17,010 nucleotides of DNA from Synechococcales cyanobacterium 340R_concoct_173_sub (lineage in GTDB: Bacteria > Cyanobacteriota > Cyanobacteriia > Leptolyngbyales > Leptolyngbyaceae): the NCBI GenBank assembly GCA_025354065.1, contig JANXNM010000308.1, positions 1 to 17,010 on the forward strand. Reading direction: 5' to 3'. Positions within the stretch are counted from its first letter, which is position 1, and each line of letters starts with the position of its first letter. The notes under the pieces are model-generated. The model was not told the origin of the DNA. It saw only the letters and a list, made by a program, of their open reading frames with translations, and did not search any database. Both the position numbers and the translations under genes were made by a program. Of the stretch, positions 8,424 to 15,326 are shown piece by piece.

Positions 8424-9164
8424 TCGATTGAGATTGAATGAAATCTCTTCTTTAAGTTCTGAATAGTCCACATAGGGAGACTTGGCCTCGGGATTGACCA
8501 GACGAGTTAAAACTTCTGAATGGAGCGGATCTAAGTTGCGATACCCATTGCTGACAAAAAAGAAAAATTCTGTGTTCCCAACCCGAACAAAATCTCCATC
8601 CTTTAGGCTAGCCCGATTTTCGACCCGAACACCATTGATATAGGAGCCATTCATGCTGTTCAAGTCGAGGAGATGGAACCCCGCATTTCGCACGTACATC
8701 AATACAGCATGATGCCGGGACAGCATTCGATCGCGCAGGGGGATCGCGGCTTCACGGTTACGGCCAATGCTCCAGGTCATTTGGGGCTGAAACAGAGTGC
8801 TGGAGACCTGATTACAAAGATTGGTAATGATGTAAGCTTGCTGTCCTCGAATGACCCCTTGAACATAATGAGGTTGAGGTTTGACCAAATCAGGATGAAT
8901 CTCTTGAGAACGATCGTGACGAAAAAATGGGGAATCGACGCGATCGGTCCTGTCCCGATTCTGATCTGCGGATTTAAATTCAGTTGAATTAGGGGACGGC
9001 GTTTCTTCCATGACAGACGTTTCGATCGGATTAATCAAGCTTTCGTCTGTCCAGCGCGCGCAATCGAGGGAAATTTTTGGAGCGTGCTCTTCCCAGTTGA
9101 TCTCTCCGAAATCGACTGAGATGGGATGAAGTGAGGGTTGCGGTGAATTCGGTTCTAGGTTCAT
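8418..9164 (-). CDS. FHA-domain protein
   Basis: This 248-residue soluble protein has a long, low-complexity, Ser/Pro/Asp-rich N-terminal part (about 1-95) and one forkhead-associated domain (about 128-204). FHA domains bind phosphothreonine peptides. The binding-site residues are all present: G134-R135 in WSIGRNREAAIPL, SRHH (149-152), then LLDLNSMNGSYINGVRV (165-181) with the conserved Asn-Gly, and DGDFVRVG (189-196). No kinase or phosphatase domain is fused and none is encoded nearby, so the phosphorylated partner is unknown. The gene is divergent from the Ig/propeller membrane protein across a 126-base spacer and lies first in the leftward run with glyS. The ribosome binding site is weak. 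The domain call is certain; the role is not. Confidence 0.92.
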   Translation of the reverse strand: MNLEPNSPQPSLHPISVDFGEINWEEHAPKISLDCARWTDESLINPIETSVMEETPSPNSTEFKSADQNRDRTDRVDSPFFRHDRSQEIHPDLVKPQPHYVQGVIRGQQAYIITNLCNQVSSTLFQPQMTWSIGRNREAAIPLRDRMLSRHHAVLMYVRNAGFHLLDLNSMNGSYINGVRVENRASLKDGDFVRVGNTEFFFFVSNGYRNLDPLHSEVLTRLVNPEAKSPYVDYSELKEEISFNLNRG

Positions 9165-9200
9165 TCGAGGTACTTAACCTATTTCTGATGCGTTGGCCGA

Positions 9201-9236
9201 CTTATTCGATGCTTATTCGTTCGATGCTTATTCGAT
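9201..9236. repeat. Triplicate CTTATTCG motif in the FHA/propeller divergent promoter region
   Basis: CTTATTCGAT occurs at 9201-9210 and 9227-9236, with CTTATTCG at 9212-9219 and an extra TTCGATG between. The copies lie 37-72 bases upstream of the FHA start codon and about 55 bases before the rightward gene. They could be direct-repeat operator sites or simple slippage. Confidence 0.5.
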
Positions 9237-9290
9237 AGAGTGCCCGTTTGTGAAGTTGGAAGTAACGTTTGTCTTTTAAAATGAAGAGCA

Positions 9291-10895
9291 TTGAATGCTT
9301 TGAGAGTGTGCTTGACTTTGAATCCTTCGCGACCTGAAAACAATCGATCGAACCCCAATGATGGACGTTTTCCGTTGCGGCTTGACCGGGCGGCGATCGG
9401 ACTAATTTTTGTGCTCATCGTCCTAATTGTGGGGCTGCTGCTGTTGGGCTATCGCGGCAAACCTCAAGTGCGATCGTTCAACTGGACCGATCGACAAGTG
9501 GGTGCCCAGGATACAGCCCTAGAGATTAGTTTCAATCGCCCGATGGATTTTGGGAGCGTTGAGAAAAATATCAAGTTTTTTACAGGTGAAGATAAGGATT
9601 TAAAGCCAACAATAATTTCAGGCCGATCGAGTTGGTCGGGACGTAAACTTTTTTATACCTTAGATCGTCCATTGCCCTACGGTGAGAGGTTTCAGGTGCG
9701 AGTTGAGGGCGGGCAAGATCGGTTTCGATCGGGCGATTATCACGAAACGATGCAGCCATTTCAAGCCTCATTTAAAACCCGCGATCGGAGCTTTGCGTAC
9801 ATTGGAGCGGAGGGAGAAGAAGAGGGTCGATTGGTGATGTTTAATCTGACCCAAAACCAGAAAATAGTGCTGACACCACCCAATTTAGCTGTATTTGACT
9901 TTAAACCTTATCCTCTGGGCGATCGGATTTTGTTTTCAGCCACAGCGCGATCGGCCAATCCTGGACTACCGACATCCTTAGTTGAACAAGAGCTATACAC
10001 CGTCACTACTGGGCTAAGGATTAATACTCCGAGCGACGATGTTCCGGTGGTGGCCGATGCGAAGCAAGTGACTAAGGTTCTTGACAATCGTGAGTTTCAG
10101 CTGTTGAAATTCGACCTGTCAACCGATGGTAAAACCGCCGTCGTGCAGCGGGTCAACCGGAAAGACCAAACCCAATCCACCCCTTGGGTAATTCGACTCA
10201 GCACCGAGCAGCCGCCAGAAGCCTTGAAATTTGATCAACCGACGGGAGAATTTTTAATTACGCCGGATAGTCAGGCGCTGGTGGTGGCCCAAGGACAAGG
10301 AATTGCAGTGGTAAACCTGGATCGAACATCAGAAAAAGAAGGGAAAAGTAAACCCTTGTCGTTTTTACCAAAGTTTGGCAATGTGTTAGGGATGAGTGCG
10401 GATGGCAGCACGGCGGCAATGGTGAAATTTAATACTGACTTTACCCGATCGCTCTATCTCGTCAGCAATCAAGGCACCGAGACAGAAATTTTTAAAACCA
10501 CAGGTTCGATTTTGAAGGCACAATTTTCTGCCAATCGCCGGACTCTTTATTGTTTGCTAACAGAATTAATCAGTGGCGAGCAATATGTCGAGAAGCCATA
10601 CATCGCAGCGATCGACATCGCGGCCATCCAAAAGGGACAACCTGTAAAGACCGCTATTCAGCCCTCGTTTATTCATCCTTTATTACGCTTAGAGGATCAA
10701 CGGGGAGTTCAGATAAGCTTGTCGCCCGATAACGTTGGGATTTTATTGGATCAGAAGGTGCCCGCTGTGACCCAAGACGGGAAGCTAACCCAAACCAGCC
10801 GACTGTGGTTGCTGCCCTTGGGGGAAGACTTGACGAAACCGATCGACCCCGTGGATTTAAATATTCCAGGACTCTTGCCTCGCTGGCTGCCCTAG
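9291..10895 (+). CDS. Membrane-anchored protein with SbsA-type Ig domain and predicted beta-propeller
   Basis: The protein has up to 534 residues: a short Arg/Asn-rich cytoplasmic N-terminus, one strong transmembrane helix (about 35-54), an SbsA Ig-like (Big_5-type) domain (about 58-165, with LEISFNRPMDF and RKLFYTLDRPLPYGERFQVRV), then a repeated strand pattern typical of WD40/TolB-like propellers. Blade-like motifs are FDFKPYPLGDRILFSA, KFDLSTDGKTAVVQR, EFLITPDSQALVVA, LGMSADGSTAAMV, KAQFSANRRTLYCLL and ISLSPDNVGILL. The topology implies the bulk lies in the periplasm or outside, as a binding or scaffold module; no catalytic motif is seen. No in-frame ATG precedes the membrane helix and a stop sits at 9282-9284, so translation must start at TTG 9291, GTG 9306 or a nearby TTG; I took the longest. 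It is divergent from the FHA gene. The exact function is unknown. Confidence 0.85.
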   Translation: MNALRVCLTLNPSRPENNRSNPNDGRFPLRLDRAAIGLIFVLIVLIVGLLLLGYRGKPQVRSFNWTDRQVGAQDTALEISFNRPMDFGSVEKNIKFFTGEDKDLKPTIISGRSSWSGRKLFYTLDRPLPYGERFQVRVEGGQDRFRSGDYHETMQPFQASFKTRDRSFAYIGAEGEEEGRLVMFNLTQNQKIVLTPPNLAVFDFKPYPLGDRILFSATARSANPGLPTSLVEQELYTVTTGLRINTPSDDVPVVADAKQVTKVLDNREFQLLKFDLSTDGKTAVVQRVNRKDQTQSTPWVIRLSTEQPPEALKFDQPTGEFLITPDSQALVVAQGQGIAVVNLDRTSEKEGKSKPLSFLPKFGNVLGMSADGSTAAMVKFNTDFTRSLYLVSNQGTETEIFKTTGSILKAQFSANRRTLYCLLTELISGEQYVEKPYIAAIDIAAIQKGQPVKTAIQPSFIHPLLRLEDQRGVQISLSPDNVGILLDQKVPAVTQDGKLTQTSRLWLLPLGEDLTKPIDPVDLNIPGLLPRWLP

Positions 10896-11002
10896 GGAAT
10901 TTCAGACAGCAGATTTGAGCGGCAATTTCAGGTGATGAGTGAGACAGATTATAAAAACAATATAAAAATACTCCAAAATTCATCGGAAATTAGCAGTTAA
11001 TT

Positions 11003-11032
11003 TCGACAAATTTCCTGAACGATCGCTACAAT
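11003..11032 (+). promoter_or_regulatory. Candidate sigma-70-type promoter
   Basis: TCGACA (11003-11008) and TACAAT (11027-11032) are each one mismatch from TTGACA and TATAAT and are separated by 18 bases. A transcript starting near 11039 would have a leader of about 215 bases before the ATG at 11255. This is prediction from sequence only. Confidence 0.45.
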
Positions 11033-11241
11033 GGTAGTACCCTTTTACCTATGAAACATGATCCGATCTATGAGTTCGCTTCCGATCGCCGGGTGCTTTC
11101 CAAACAATCGTCCTCTTGTACTGTCTATGGCCCTCACATCTACGTTTTTCCTATATTCAAGCGATGGATGAGATGCTGTACAACCTCGTGAATGGCCAGT
11201 GGATGTCTGGCAACACAGTTGTTTTGCAGAAAAATAGTTTC

Positions 11242-11247
11242 AGGAGG
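11242..11247 (+). promoter_or_regulatory. Consensus ribosome binding site that fixes the 11255 start
   Basis: AGGAGG lies 7 bases before ATG 11255. It is the strongest Shine-Dalgarno sequence in the window and argues against the in-frame upstream ATG at 11192, which has none. Confidence 0.85.
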
Positions 11248-11254
11248 ATTAACC

Positions 11255-11569
11255 ATGTTGCATAGAAAAATAAACCAAATTTGTAGTGATGGTCGTGAGG
11301 TTTGGATTTTCCTCAGGGATCAGCAGCGCTGGATTGAGCGCGCCAGGGTCTTAGACGTTGAAGGTGATTTGATTACCGTCCGTTATGAAACCGAGGAAGA
11401 AGAAGAAGTCTGTTCTTGGGAAGAGATGATTCGGTTAGAAAGTATTGGATCCATAACCCAAAAATTGGCATCGGTACCCAAGGGAGATGTGGATATTTTG
11501 GTTTCAGATGAATGTCCTGAGGCGGAACAAATCACTAAATATCCGTCATCGGATTCTAGTTCAGACTAG
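11255..11569 (+). CDS. Small acidic conserved cyanobacterial protein (DUF6679-like)
   Basis: This is a 104-residue soluble protein starting MLHRKINQICSDGREVWIF. The first half looks like a small beta-barrel-type fold with alternating hydrophobic strands (VWIFLRDQQRWIERARVLDV, then DLITVRYE), followed by the acidic run EEEEEVCSWEEMIRLESIG and a disordered Ser/Asp-rich tail (from about residue 85). From memory it resembles a conserved cyanobacterial family annotated as DUF6679, whose function is unknown; I am moderately sure of that label. There is no signal peptide or membrane segment. The start is set by AGGAGG at 11242-11247. The gene appears to be a single transcription unit, with a promoter candidate about 215 bases upstream and a strong intrinsic terminator 27 bases after the stop. 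Confidence 0.85.
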   Translation: MLHRKINQICSDGREVWIFLRDQQRWIERARVLDVEGDLITVRYETEEEEEVCSWEEMIRLESIGSITQKLASVPKGDVDILVSDECPEAEQITKYPSSDSSSD

Positions 11570-11595
11570 TTCAGTGGTTTTTATAGAATTTAGTA

Positions 11596-11633
11596 GGGCG
11601 CAGCTTCTAAACTCGGAAGTTGCGCCCGTTTTT
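11596..11633 (+). terminator. Strong intrinsic terminator
   Basis: A 12-bp stem (GGGCGCAGCTTC pairing with GAAGTTGCGCCC, one G-U pair) closes an 8-base loop and is followed by GTTTTTC. It ends the 11255 transcript and separates it from the HlyD gene. Confidence 0.92.
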
Positions 11634-11758
11634 CTGCGCTTTCAATAGAAATCCTCTCTTGCGAAATGGAGCCACAACACTGGGAACTGGGCTACCCTGA
11701 TAACGACTCGGTATGAAAACCGATCATATTTTTAACCCCGTCTAGACTTGAATTTACT

Positions 11759-12049
11759 ATGAAGGCTTCCATCTCGGCTTCCCCGGCCCAGTCTCGTCAA
11801 CTTCGTCAACAAATGGCCAACCCTGAAGAGACGTTGTCTTACGAACTTGGCAAAGCAGTACAAGAATTGCCACCGCTCTATACCAGATTATTAGCGGGAA
11901 CGATTAGTGCGGTAGTGTTTGGGTCGATCGCCTGGGCACAGCTTAGCCAAATTGATGAAGTCGCGACGGCAGAAGGCAAACTTATTCCTTCGACCGAGGT
12001 ACGGCCTGTACGATCGCTTTCCCCGGCAGTGTTTCGAGTGTCATGGTGA
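11759..12049 (+). CDS. N-terminal fragment of the broken HlyD protein
   Basis: This open frame of 96 codons carries the cytoplasmic tail, the membrane helix (TRLLAGTISAVVFGSIAWA, about 42-60) and the beginning of the lipoyl half (TAEGKLIPSTEVRPVRSLSP). The last seven or so residues (AVFRVSW) are out of frame relative to the family. It ends at TGA 12047-12049, overlapping the ATG at 12043. On its own it would be a membrane stub without adaptor function. Confidence 0.7.
   Translation: MKASISASPAQSRQLRQQMANPEETLSYELGKAVQELPPLYTRLLAGTISAVVFGSIAWAQLSQIDEVATAEGKLIPSTEVRPVRSLSPAVFRVSW
12021..12024 (+). other. Frameshift site, C4 run where C5 restores the frame
   Basis: The reading CTT TCC CCG GCA leaves the family frame; adding one C gives CTT TCC CCC GGC AGT, which restores SPGSV and continues without interruption for 409 codons. 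No canonical X-XXY-YYZ slippery heptamer is in register here, so programmed -1 frameshifting is less likely than deletion or sequencing error. Confidence 0.8.
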
Positions 12050-13272
12050 AACCGGGCGACGCAGTAAAAAAAGACCAAGTCTTGGTAAACATTGATCCCG
12101 GCACCAGCCAAACCAGCGTAGCCGGGATCCAAAAAGATATTCAGAAAATTGAAGATAATATTACGCGTCTAGAGGCTGAAAACCAAGGCACGATCGCATC
12201 GAATAATATCGAGCAAAATCAACTCGCTGCCGCCCGTCAACAAGATACGCAAAGTAAGCAATCGGCAGCAACAAACGATGCCAACAGCAAAAGGGCGGCG
12301 ATCGATGAAGCCCAAGCTCGTCTGTCGCGGTTTCGTGAAAACATCGAAAGTGCCCGCACTACAAAAGCCAACGCCTTACAGTCTTTAGGGAGTGCTCAGA
12401 AAGCTGTGGAATTTGCCAAGGTAAGTCTCGCCAATGCCCAAACCAAAGAAAGCCGTTTGAGTGTCTTAAATGAAGGCCGCGCGGTATCACACATTGAATA
12501 TCTGAATGCGGTTGATCAGGTCAACTCCGCTCGAAACCAAGTCAACAGCTCCGAAAACCAAATTACAACCGCCAGCAACCAAGTCACTGAAGCCGACAAC
12601 CAAATCACCACCCTAGGCCGCGAAATCGAAGCCCAACAGGCCCGCCTCGATCAAAGCCAGCAATCGTTCCGATCGGCTCAAAATATCGCAGAAGGAATAG
12701 CCCCCCAACGCAAAAGCGAAACCCTGAGTCAGCTTATTCTTCAGCGGCAAGAACTCACCAAGAAAAAAGGTGAACTCGATCTGGCAAAAAAACAACAGCA
12801 AGAGCGAGAAACGGTAAAAGCTCCTTTCGATGGAACAATTTATAACCAAAAAGTCACGCAAGGTCCGGTTCAACAGGGCGAGGAACTCCTGTCAATTCTC
12901 CCGATGAATAAGGAAATTGTCATGGAGGTCAAGGTCTCAAACCGTGACATTGGATTTATTCGTCCCGGAATGAGGGCCAAAATTAAGCTGGCGACGTTTT
13001 CGTTCCAAGAGTTTGGCATTGTAGAAGGAGAGGTTGTCCAAGTTAGTGCCGATGGGGTGGTTGAGAAAGACGCTCAGGGCCGAGAATCTGGTCCTGTTTT
13101 CTTGTGTCGAGTCAAGCTCAGTAAGAATTCTGTGATGATCAACGGTAAGGAAGTTGAGTTTTCTCCGGGCATGGCGGGCACGGCAGAATTAGTCATCCGA
13201 AAGAAAACAGTCCTTAGTTTTATTACAGAACCCATTACAAAACGACTAAGCGAAGCGACCTCGGTTCGTTAG
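12043..13272 (+). CDS. C-terminal fragment of the broken HlyD protein
   Basis: This open frame of 409 codons can be read from ATG 12043 (MVKPGDAVKKDQVLVNIDPG) and contains the lipoyl remainder, the helical hairpin and the HlyD signature. It has no signal peptide, membrane anchor or ribosome binding site, so if translated alone, for example by re-initiation at the ATGGTGA overlap, it would stay in the cytoplasm. It is best read as the rest of the same gene. Confidence 0.75.
   Translation: MVKPGDAVKKDQVLVNIDPGTSQTSVAGIQKDIQKIEDNITRLEAENQGTIASNNIEQNQLAAARQQDTQSKQSAATNDANSKRAAIDEAQARLSRFRENIESARTTKANALQSLGSAQKAVEFAKVSLANAQTKESRLSVLNEGRAVSHIEYLNAVDQVNSARNQVNSSENQITTASNQVTEADNQITTLGREIEAQQARLDQSQQSFRSAQNIAEGIAPQRKSETLSQLILQRQELTKKKGELDLAKKQQQERETVKAPFDGTIYNQKVTQGPVQQGEELLSILPMNKEIVMEVKVSNRDIGFIRPGMRAKIKLATFSFQEFGIVEGEVVQVSADGVVEKDAQGRESGPVFLCRVKLSKNSVMINGKEVEFSPGMAGTAELVIRKKTVLSFITEPITKRLSEATSVR
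12514..12618 (+). repeat. Five consecutive heptads in the HlyD coiled coil
   Basis: The frame encodes five back-to-back 7-residue units: DQVNSAR, NQVNSSE, NQITTAS, NQVTEAD and NQITTLG. The fixed Gln-Val/Ile positions fit a regular heptad coiled coil at the tip region of the helical hairpin. The codons differ between copies, so this is not a recent DNA duplication. Confidence 0.8.
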
Positions 13273-13323
13273 GGCCATAAATCCCATACAATTAGTATTG
13301 GCAGATTCGATATTCATTTTTTT

Positions 13324-14271
13324 ATGCGCATTCTTGCTCTCGTCCCTGGCGGAATCAGCGATCAGATTCTCTTCTTTCCTACGATCGAAGGTCTTAAAGC
13401 TCAATTTCCCCAGTCTCAGATTGATGTGGTGGTTGAACCGCGTGCAAAGGAAGCGTATGGCATCTGTAAGTCCGTTCGCGATACTGTAATTTTTGATTTC
13501 CAAGCTCGCAATAGTTTGGCAGATTGGGGCAATCTACTCGGCATGATTCGCGATCGAGAGTACCAAGTGGCACTTTCGTTTGACGATCGCTGGTCTACCG
13601 GACTATTGCTCTGGCTTAGCGGCATTCCGACCAGACTAGGAGCATCTGCTGGTCCAAGTGAGCTGTACATGACTAGTTCCGTGGTCCTAGACAGCGCAAA
13701 GCAGTTTACAGCGAAACGATATTACAGCGTGTTGAAAAGCTTAAGTATTAGTGAGCCTTTCAAAGACCCGATCGTCAACATTCCCGCTAAAGATTTGGAG
13801 TGGGCCGATGTCGAACGGCGACGGCTGGGAGTAAAAGCGGGCGCTTATGTCTTAATCTGTGGTCAAGGCGACGACACGGCAGCCAGCTACCCAGCCGACC
13901 AATGGCGCACAGTCATACAGGATTTTCAGAAAAAACAACCCGATATGCCGATCGTCTTAGCCGATCGAGTTTCTGGCAAATGGATTAGTAGCTTAACCCA
14001 GAGCTTCCCTAACCTTAAAGTTACAAACCCCATAAGCTTGGGGCAAACGGTGGCGCTATTTGCAGGGGCTAGCTTGTCACTTTGTTGTGAAGGGCCAGAA
14101 ATGCACCTTGCCGCCGCATCGAAATCCTTTACTCTGGCGCTTTTGAGGAGTACATCTGACTCAAAGATATTATTGCCTCAAACCGATCGGGTCATTGGCA
14201 TTAAGTCACCCAGCCCACAAGTTTCAGATATTTCACCATCCATGATTTTGGAAAAAATTTGGGGTGGTTAA
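13324..14271 (+). CDS. Glycosyltransferase family 9 (heptosyltransferase-like)
   Basis: This 315-residue protein has the GT-B layout of family GT9, whose best-known members transfer heptose from ADP-heptose to the lipopolysaccharide core at the inner face of the membrane. The N-terminus MRILALVPGGISDQILFFPT matches the family start, and D13 lies where the catalytic Asp of WaaC sits. The C-terminal half has YVLICGQG (about 175-182), PADQWRTVI, and CCEGPEMHLAAA (254-265), equivalent to the donor-site D/TxGxxHLAAA motif, though the usual D/T is changed here. The real donor and acceptor in cyanobacteria, whose lipopolysaccharide often lacks heptose, are unknown. It follows the broken HlyD gene in the same direction, which would fit envelope-related co-transcription. 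There is no clear ribosome binding site before the ATG, which sits in a T-run. Confidence 0.88.
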   Translation: MRILALVPGGISDQILFFPTIEGLKAQFPQSQIDVVVEPRAKEAYGICKSVRDTVIFDFQARNSLADWGNLLGMIRDREYQVALSFDDRWSTGLLLWLSGIPTRLGASAGPSELYMTSSVVLDSAKQFTAKRYYSVLKSLSISEPFKDPIVNIPAKDLEWADVERRRLGVKAGAYVLICGQGDDTAASYPADQWRTVIQDFQKKQPDMPIVLADRVSGKWISSLTQSFPNLKVTNPISLGQTVALFAGASLSLCCEGPEMHLAAASKSFTLALLRSTSDSKILLPQTDRVIGIKSPSPQVSDISPSMILEKIWGG

Positions 14272-14309
14272 GAACGATCGCCCTAAATTCTTTTGTGAAG
14301 GGGGACTAT

Positions 14310-14361
14310 GAGTTAAATCCGATTCCCCATTTTTTGAGTTAAATTCTGGTTCCTCCTTTTT
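14310..14361. repeat. Two degenerate 26-base direct repeats
   Basis: Two units begin GAGTTAAAT (14310 and 14336) and end in a T-run; I count 17 of 26 positions identical without gaps. Copy 1 is preceded by AAGGGGGACT and copy 2 followed by AAGGGGGCTA. They fill the convergent gap between the GT9 and pentapeptide genes and resemble the C/T-rich interspersed repeats common in cyanobacterial spacers. Confidence 0.55.
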
Positions 14362-14368
14362 AAGGGGG
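14352..14368. terminator. Possible hairpin terminator between convergent genes
   Basis: CCTCCTT (14352-14358) pairs with AAGGGGG (14362-14368) across a 3-base loop, with one G-U pair. The adjoining T-runs are within the hairpin rather than after it, so termination strength is uncertain. It could serve either strand. Confidence 0.4.
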
Positions 14369-14380
14369 CTAAGGGAAGCA

Positions 14381-14950
14381 TCATTTAATCGGCTCATCGC
14401 CACCCACACTGATCCCACTATTCCAAATTTTCGCATCAGCCAGATTTAAATTAATCAAGGTCGCCCCTCGGGTATCGGCGTTATAGGCGATCGATCGTTG
14501 TAAATTGGCATCCGTCAGATCTGAATAGCGTAAATCTGCATTACTAAGCATGACTTCGGTAAGATTTGCTTTCTTTAAAGTAGCCCCTGTCAAGTCTGCG
14601 CCTTCCAAGTTTGCACCCGTCAGATTCGCGCCTTCGAGATTTGCATTGCGCAGATCTGCTCCGATCAAATGAGCATTACGCAAGTCCGCCCCACCTAAAT
14701 TACAGCTTGGGCATTTTCCGGTTTCTAAAAGCTGACGGATAAGTTCGACTTGTTCAACAACTAGACGATTAGTGGCTTCTGCGGTTGAGCGTTGGATGTT
14801 ACCGACTTGGAGCGTAAGACTTGTAGCGGTAATACCAACTAACCAGAGTGAAATACTCCGAAAACTATTAAGGTGGGCCGATCGGACGATCGGATGCCTT
14901 GGGGTCGTTGCGATGGAAGGTATTACGTTAGTCACAGTATTCAGAATCAT
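14381..14950 (-). CDS. Membrane-anchored pentapeptide-repeat protein
   Basis: This 189-residue protein has an N-terminal polar stretch, one hydrophobic segment (about 31-50, SLWLVGITATSLTLQVG) that is a signal anchor or uncleaved signal, a short helix (about 60-77), the motif CPSC (80-83) and then about 18 pentapeptides of the A(D/N)LxX type (about 84-173), which should form a right-handed quadrilateral beta-helix. LLETGKCPSCNLGGADL is a familiar opening of cyanobacterial pentapeptide proteins; their function is generally unknown. I chose the ATG at 14948-14950 because GAGGA lies 4 bases before it; an in-frame ATG six codons upstream (14966-14968) has no such site. It converges on the GT9 gene. 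The two cysteines could bind metal or form a disulfide, but that is inference. Confidence 0.9.
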   Translation of the reverse strand: MILNTVTNVIPSIATTPRHPIVRSAHLNSFRSISLWLVGITATSLTLQVGNIQRSTAEATNRLVVEQVELIRQLLETGKCPSCNLGGADLRNAHLIGADLRNANLEGANLTGANLEGADLTGATLKKANLTEVMLSNADLRYSDLTDANLQRSIAYNADTRGATLINLNLADAKIWNSGISVGGDEPIK

Positions 14951-15326
14951 AGAATCCTCGACCACCATTCAGGTTAAAGGGATTTATCCGAGCTGAGCAT
15001 TGACAAATTTAAACAGTGCTTACCTTTTTTATCTATCTCAGTCAATACCTCTGATTGATCCTATTATCTCAGCTCTGATAATTATGCAGATCGTCATTAC
15101 ACAATTATTGTTGAGAACGATCAGGATAACCAGTGATATTACTTAATAATTCTCATGTTAAGTATAGTTTGAGACCATAAAGTCCTGATTTGAAGACTAA
15201 TAACAACGATCGCCCATGAAAAAACCAGAATACAAGCTGCTAAGCCCTTTAAGGATCGGCATTTTATTGATAGAATTAAACTTATATCGTAATAAATAGT
15301 TACGTTGTCTTTAGGAGAATTCTCAA
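14951..15326. other. Divergent spacer between the pentapeptide gene and the 15327 gene
   Basis: This AT-rich stretch must hold two promoters. Leftward, TTGACT is visible (plus-strand AGTCAA, 15040-15045) but the -10 at 17 bases (TAAGCA) is poor. Rightward, TATAGT (15163-15168) and TTGATA (15267-15272) with TAATAA (15290-15295, 17-base gap) are candidates, none strong. AGGAGA (15313-15318) is the ribosome binding site of the next gene. I find no RNA gene or ORF of note. Confidence 0.5.

Larger units (their letters stand above)
10896..11254 (+). other. Long leader/promoter region of the 11255 gene
   Basis: This 359-base stretch follows the propeller gene. It holds a promoter-like pair (11003-11032), a 46-codon open frame (11051-11191, starting MKHDPIYEFASDRR) without a ribosome binding site, and near its end two small dyads: GCCAG/CTGGC (11195-11199 with 11207-11211) and CAAC/GTTG (11211-11214 with 11218-11221), shortly before the AGGAGG ribosome binding site. 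I see no terminator for the preceding gene. Confidence 0.5.
11759..13272 (+). pseudogene. HlyD-family membrane fusion protein, interrupted by a one-base frameshift
   Basis: Read with one added base near 12021-12024, the region encodes a single 504-residue HlyD/PrtE-type periplasmic adaptor that would link an inner-membrane exporter to an outer-membrane channel. Order of parts: cytoplasmic N-terminus, one membrane helix (about 43-61), first half of the lipoyl domain, a long alpha-helical hairpin (about 120-350), the second lipoyl half (VKAPFDGTIYNQKVTQGPVQ), a beta-barrel region, and the HlyD C-terminal signature GMAGTAELVIRKKTVLSF. The frames join exactly inside the first lipoyl half: with C5 instead of C4 the reading becomes VRSLSPGSVSSVMVKPGD, as expected for the family. 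The break is either a true inactivating mutation or a homopolymer error in the sequence. No ABC transporter or TolC-like gene is in the window. GT9 follows 51 bases later. Confidence 0.85.

Noticed and set aside
11034..11049. NtcA-like dyad GGTA...TACC just after the candidate promoter
   Set aside because: The spacing is GTA-N9-TAC, not the required N8, and it lies at the start-site side of the promoter.
11192..11254. Upstream in-frame start for the small acidic protein
   Set aside because: ATG 11192 has no ribosome binding site, whereas ATG 11255 has AGGAGG at ideal spacing.
12017..12030. Programmed -1 frameshift in the HlyD gene
   Set aside because: The run TTTCCCC is not in register as X-XXY-YYZ and I see no downstream stimulatory hairpin; deletion of one C is simpler.
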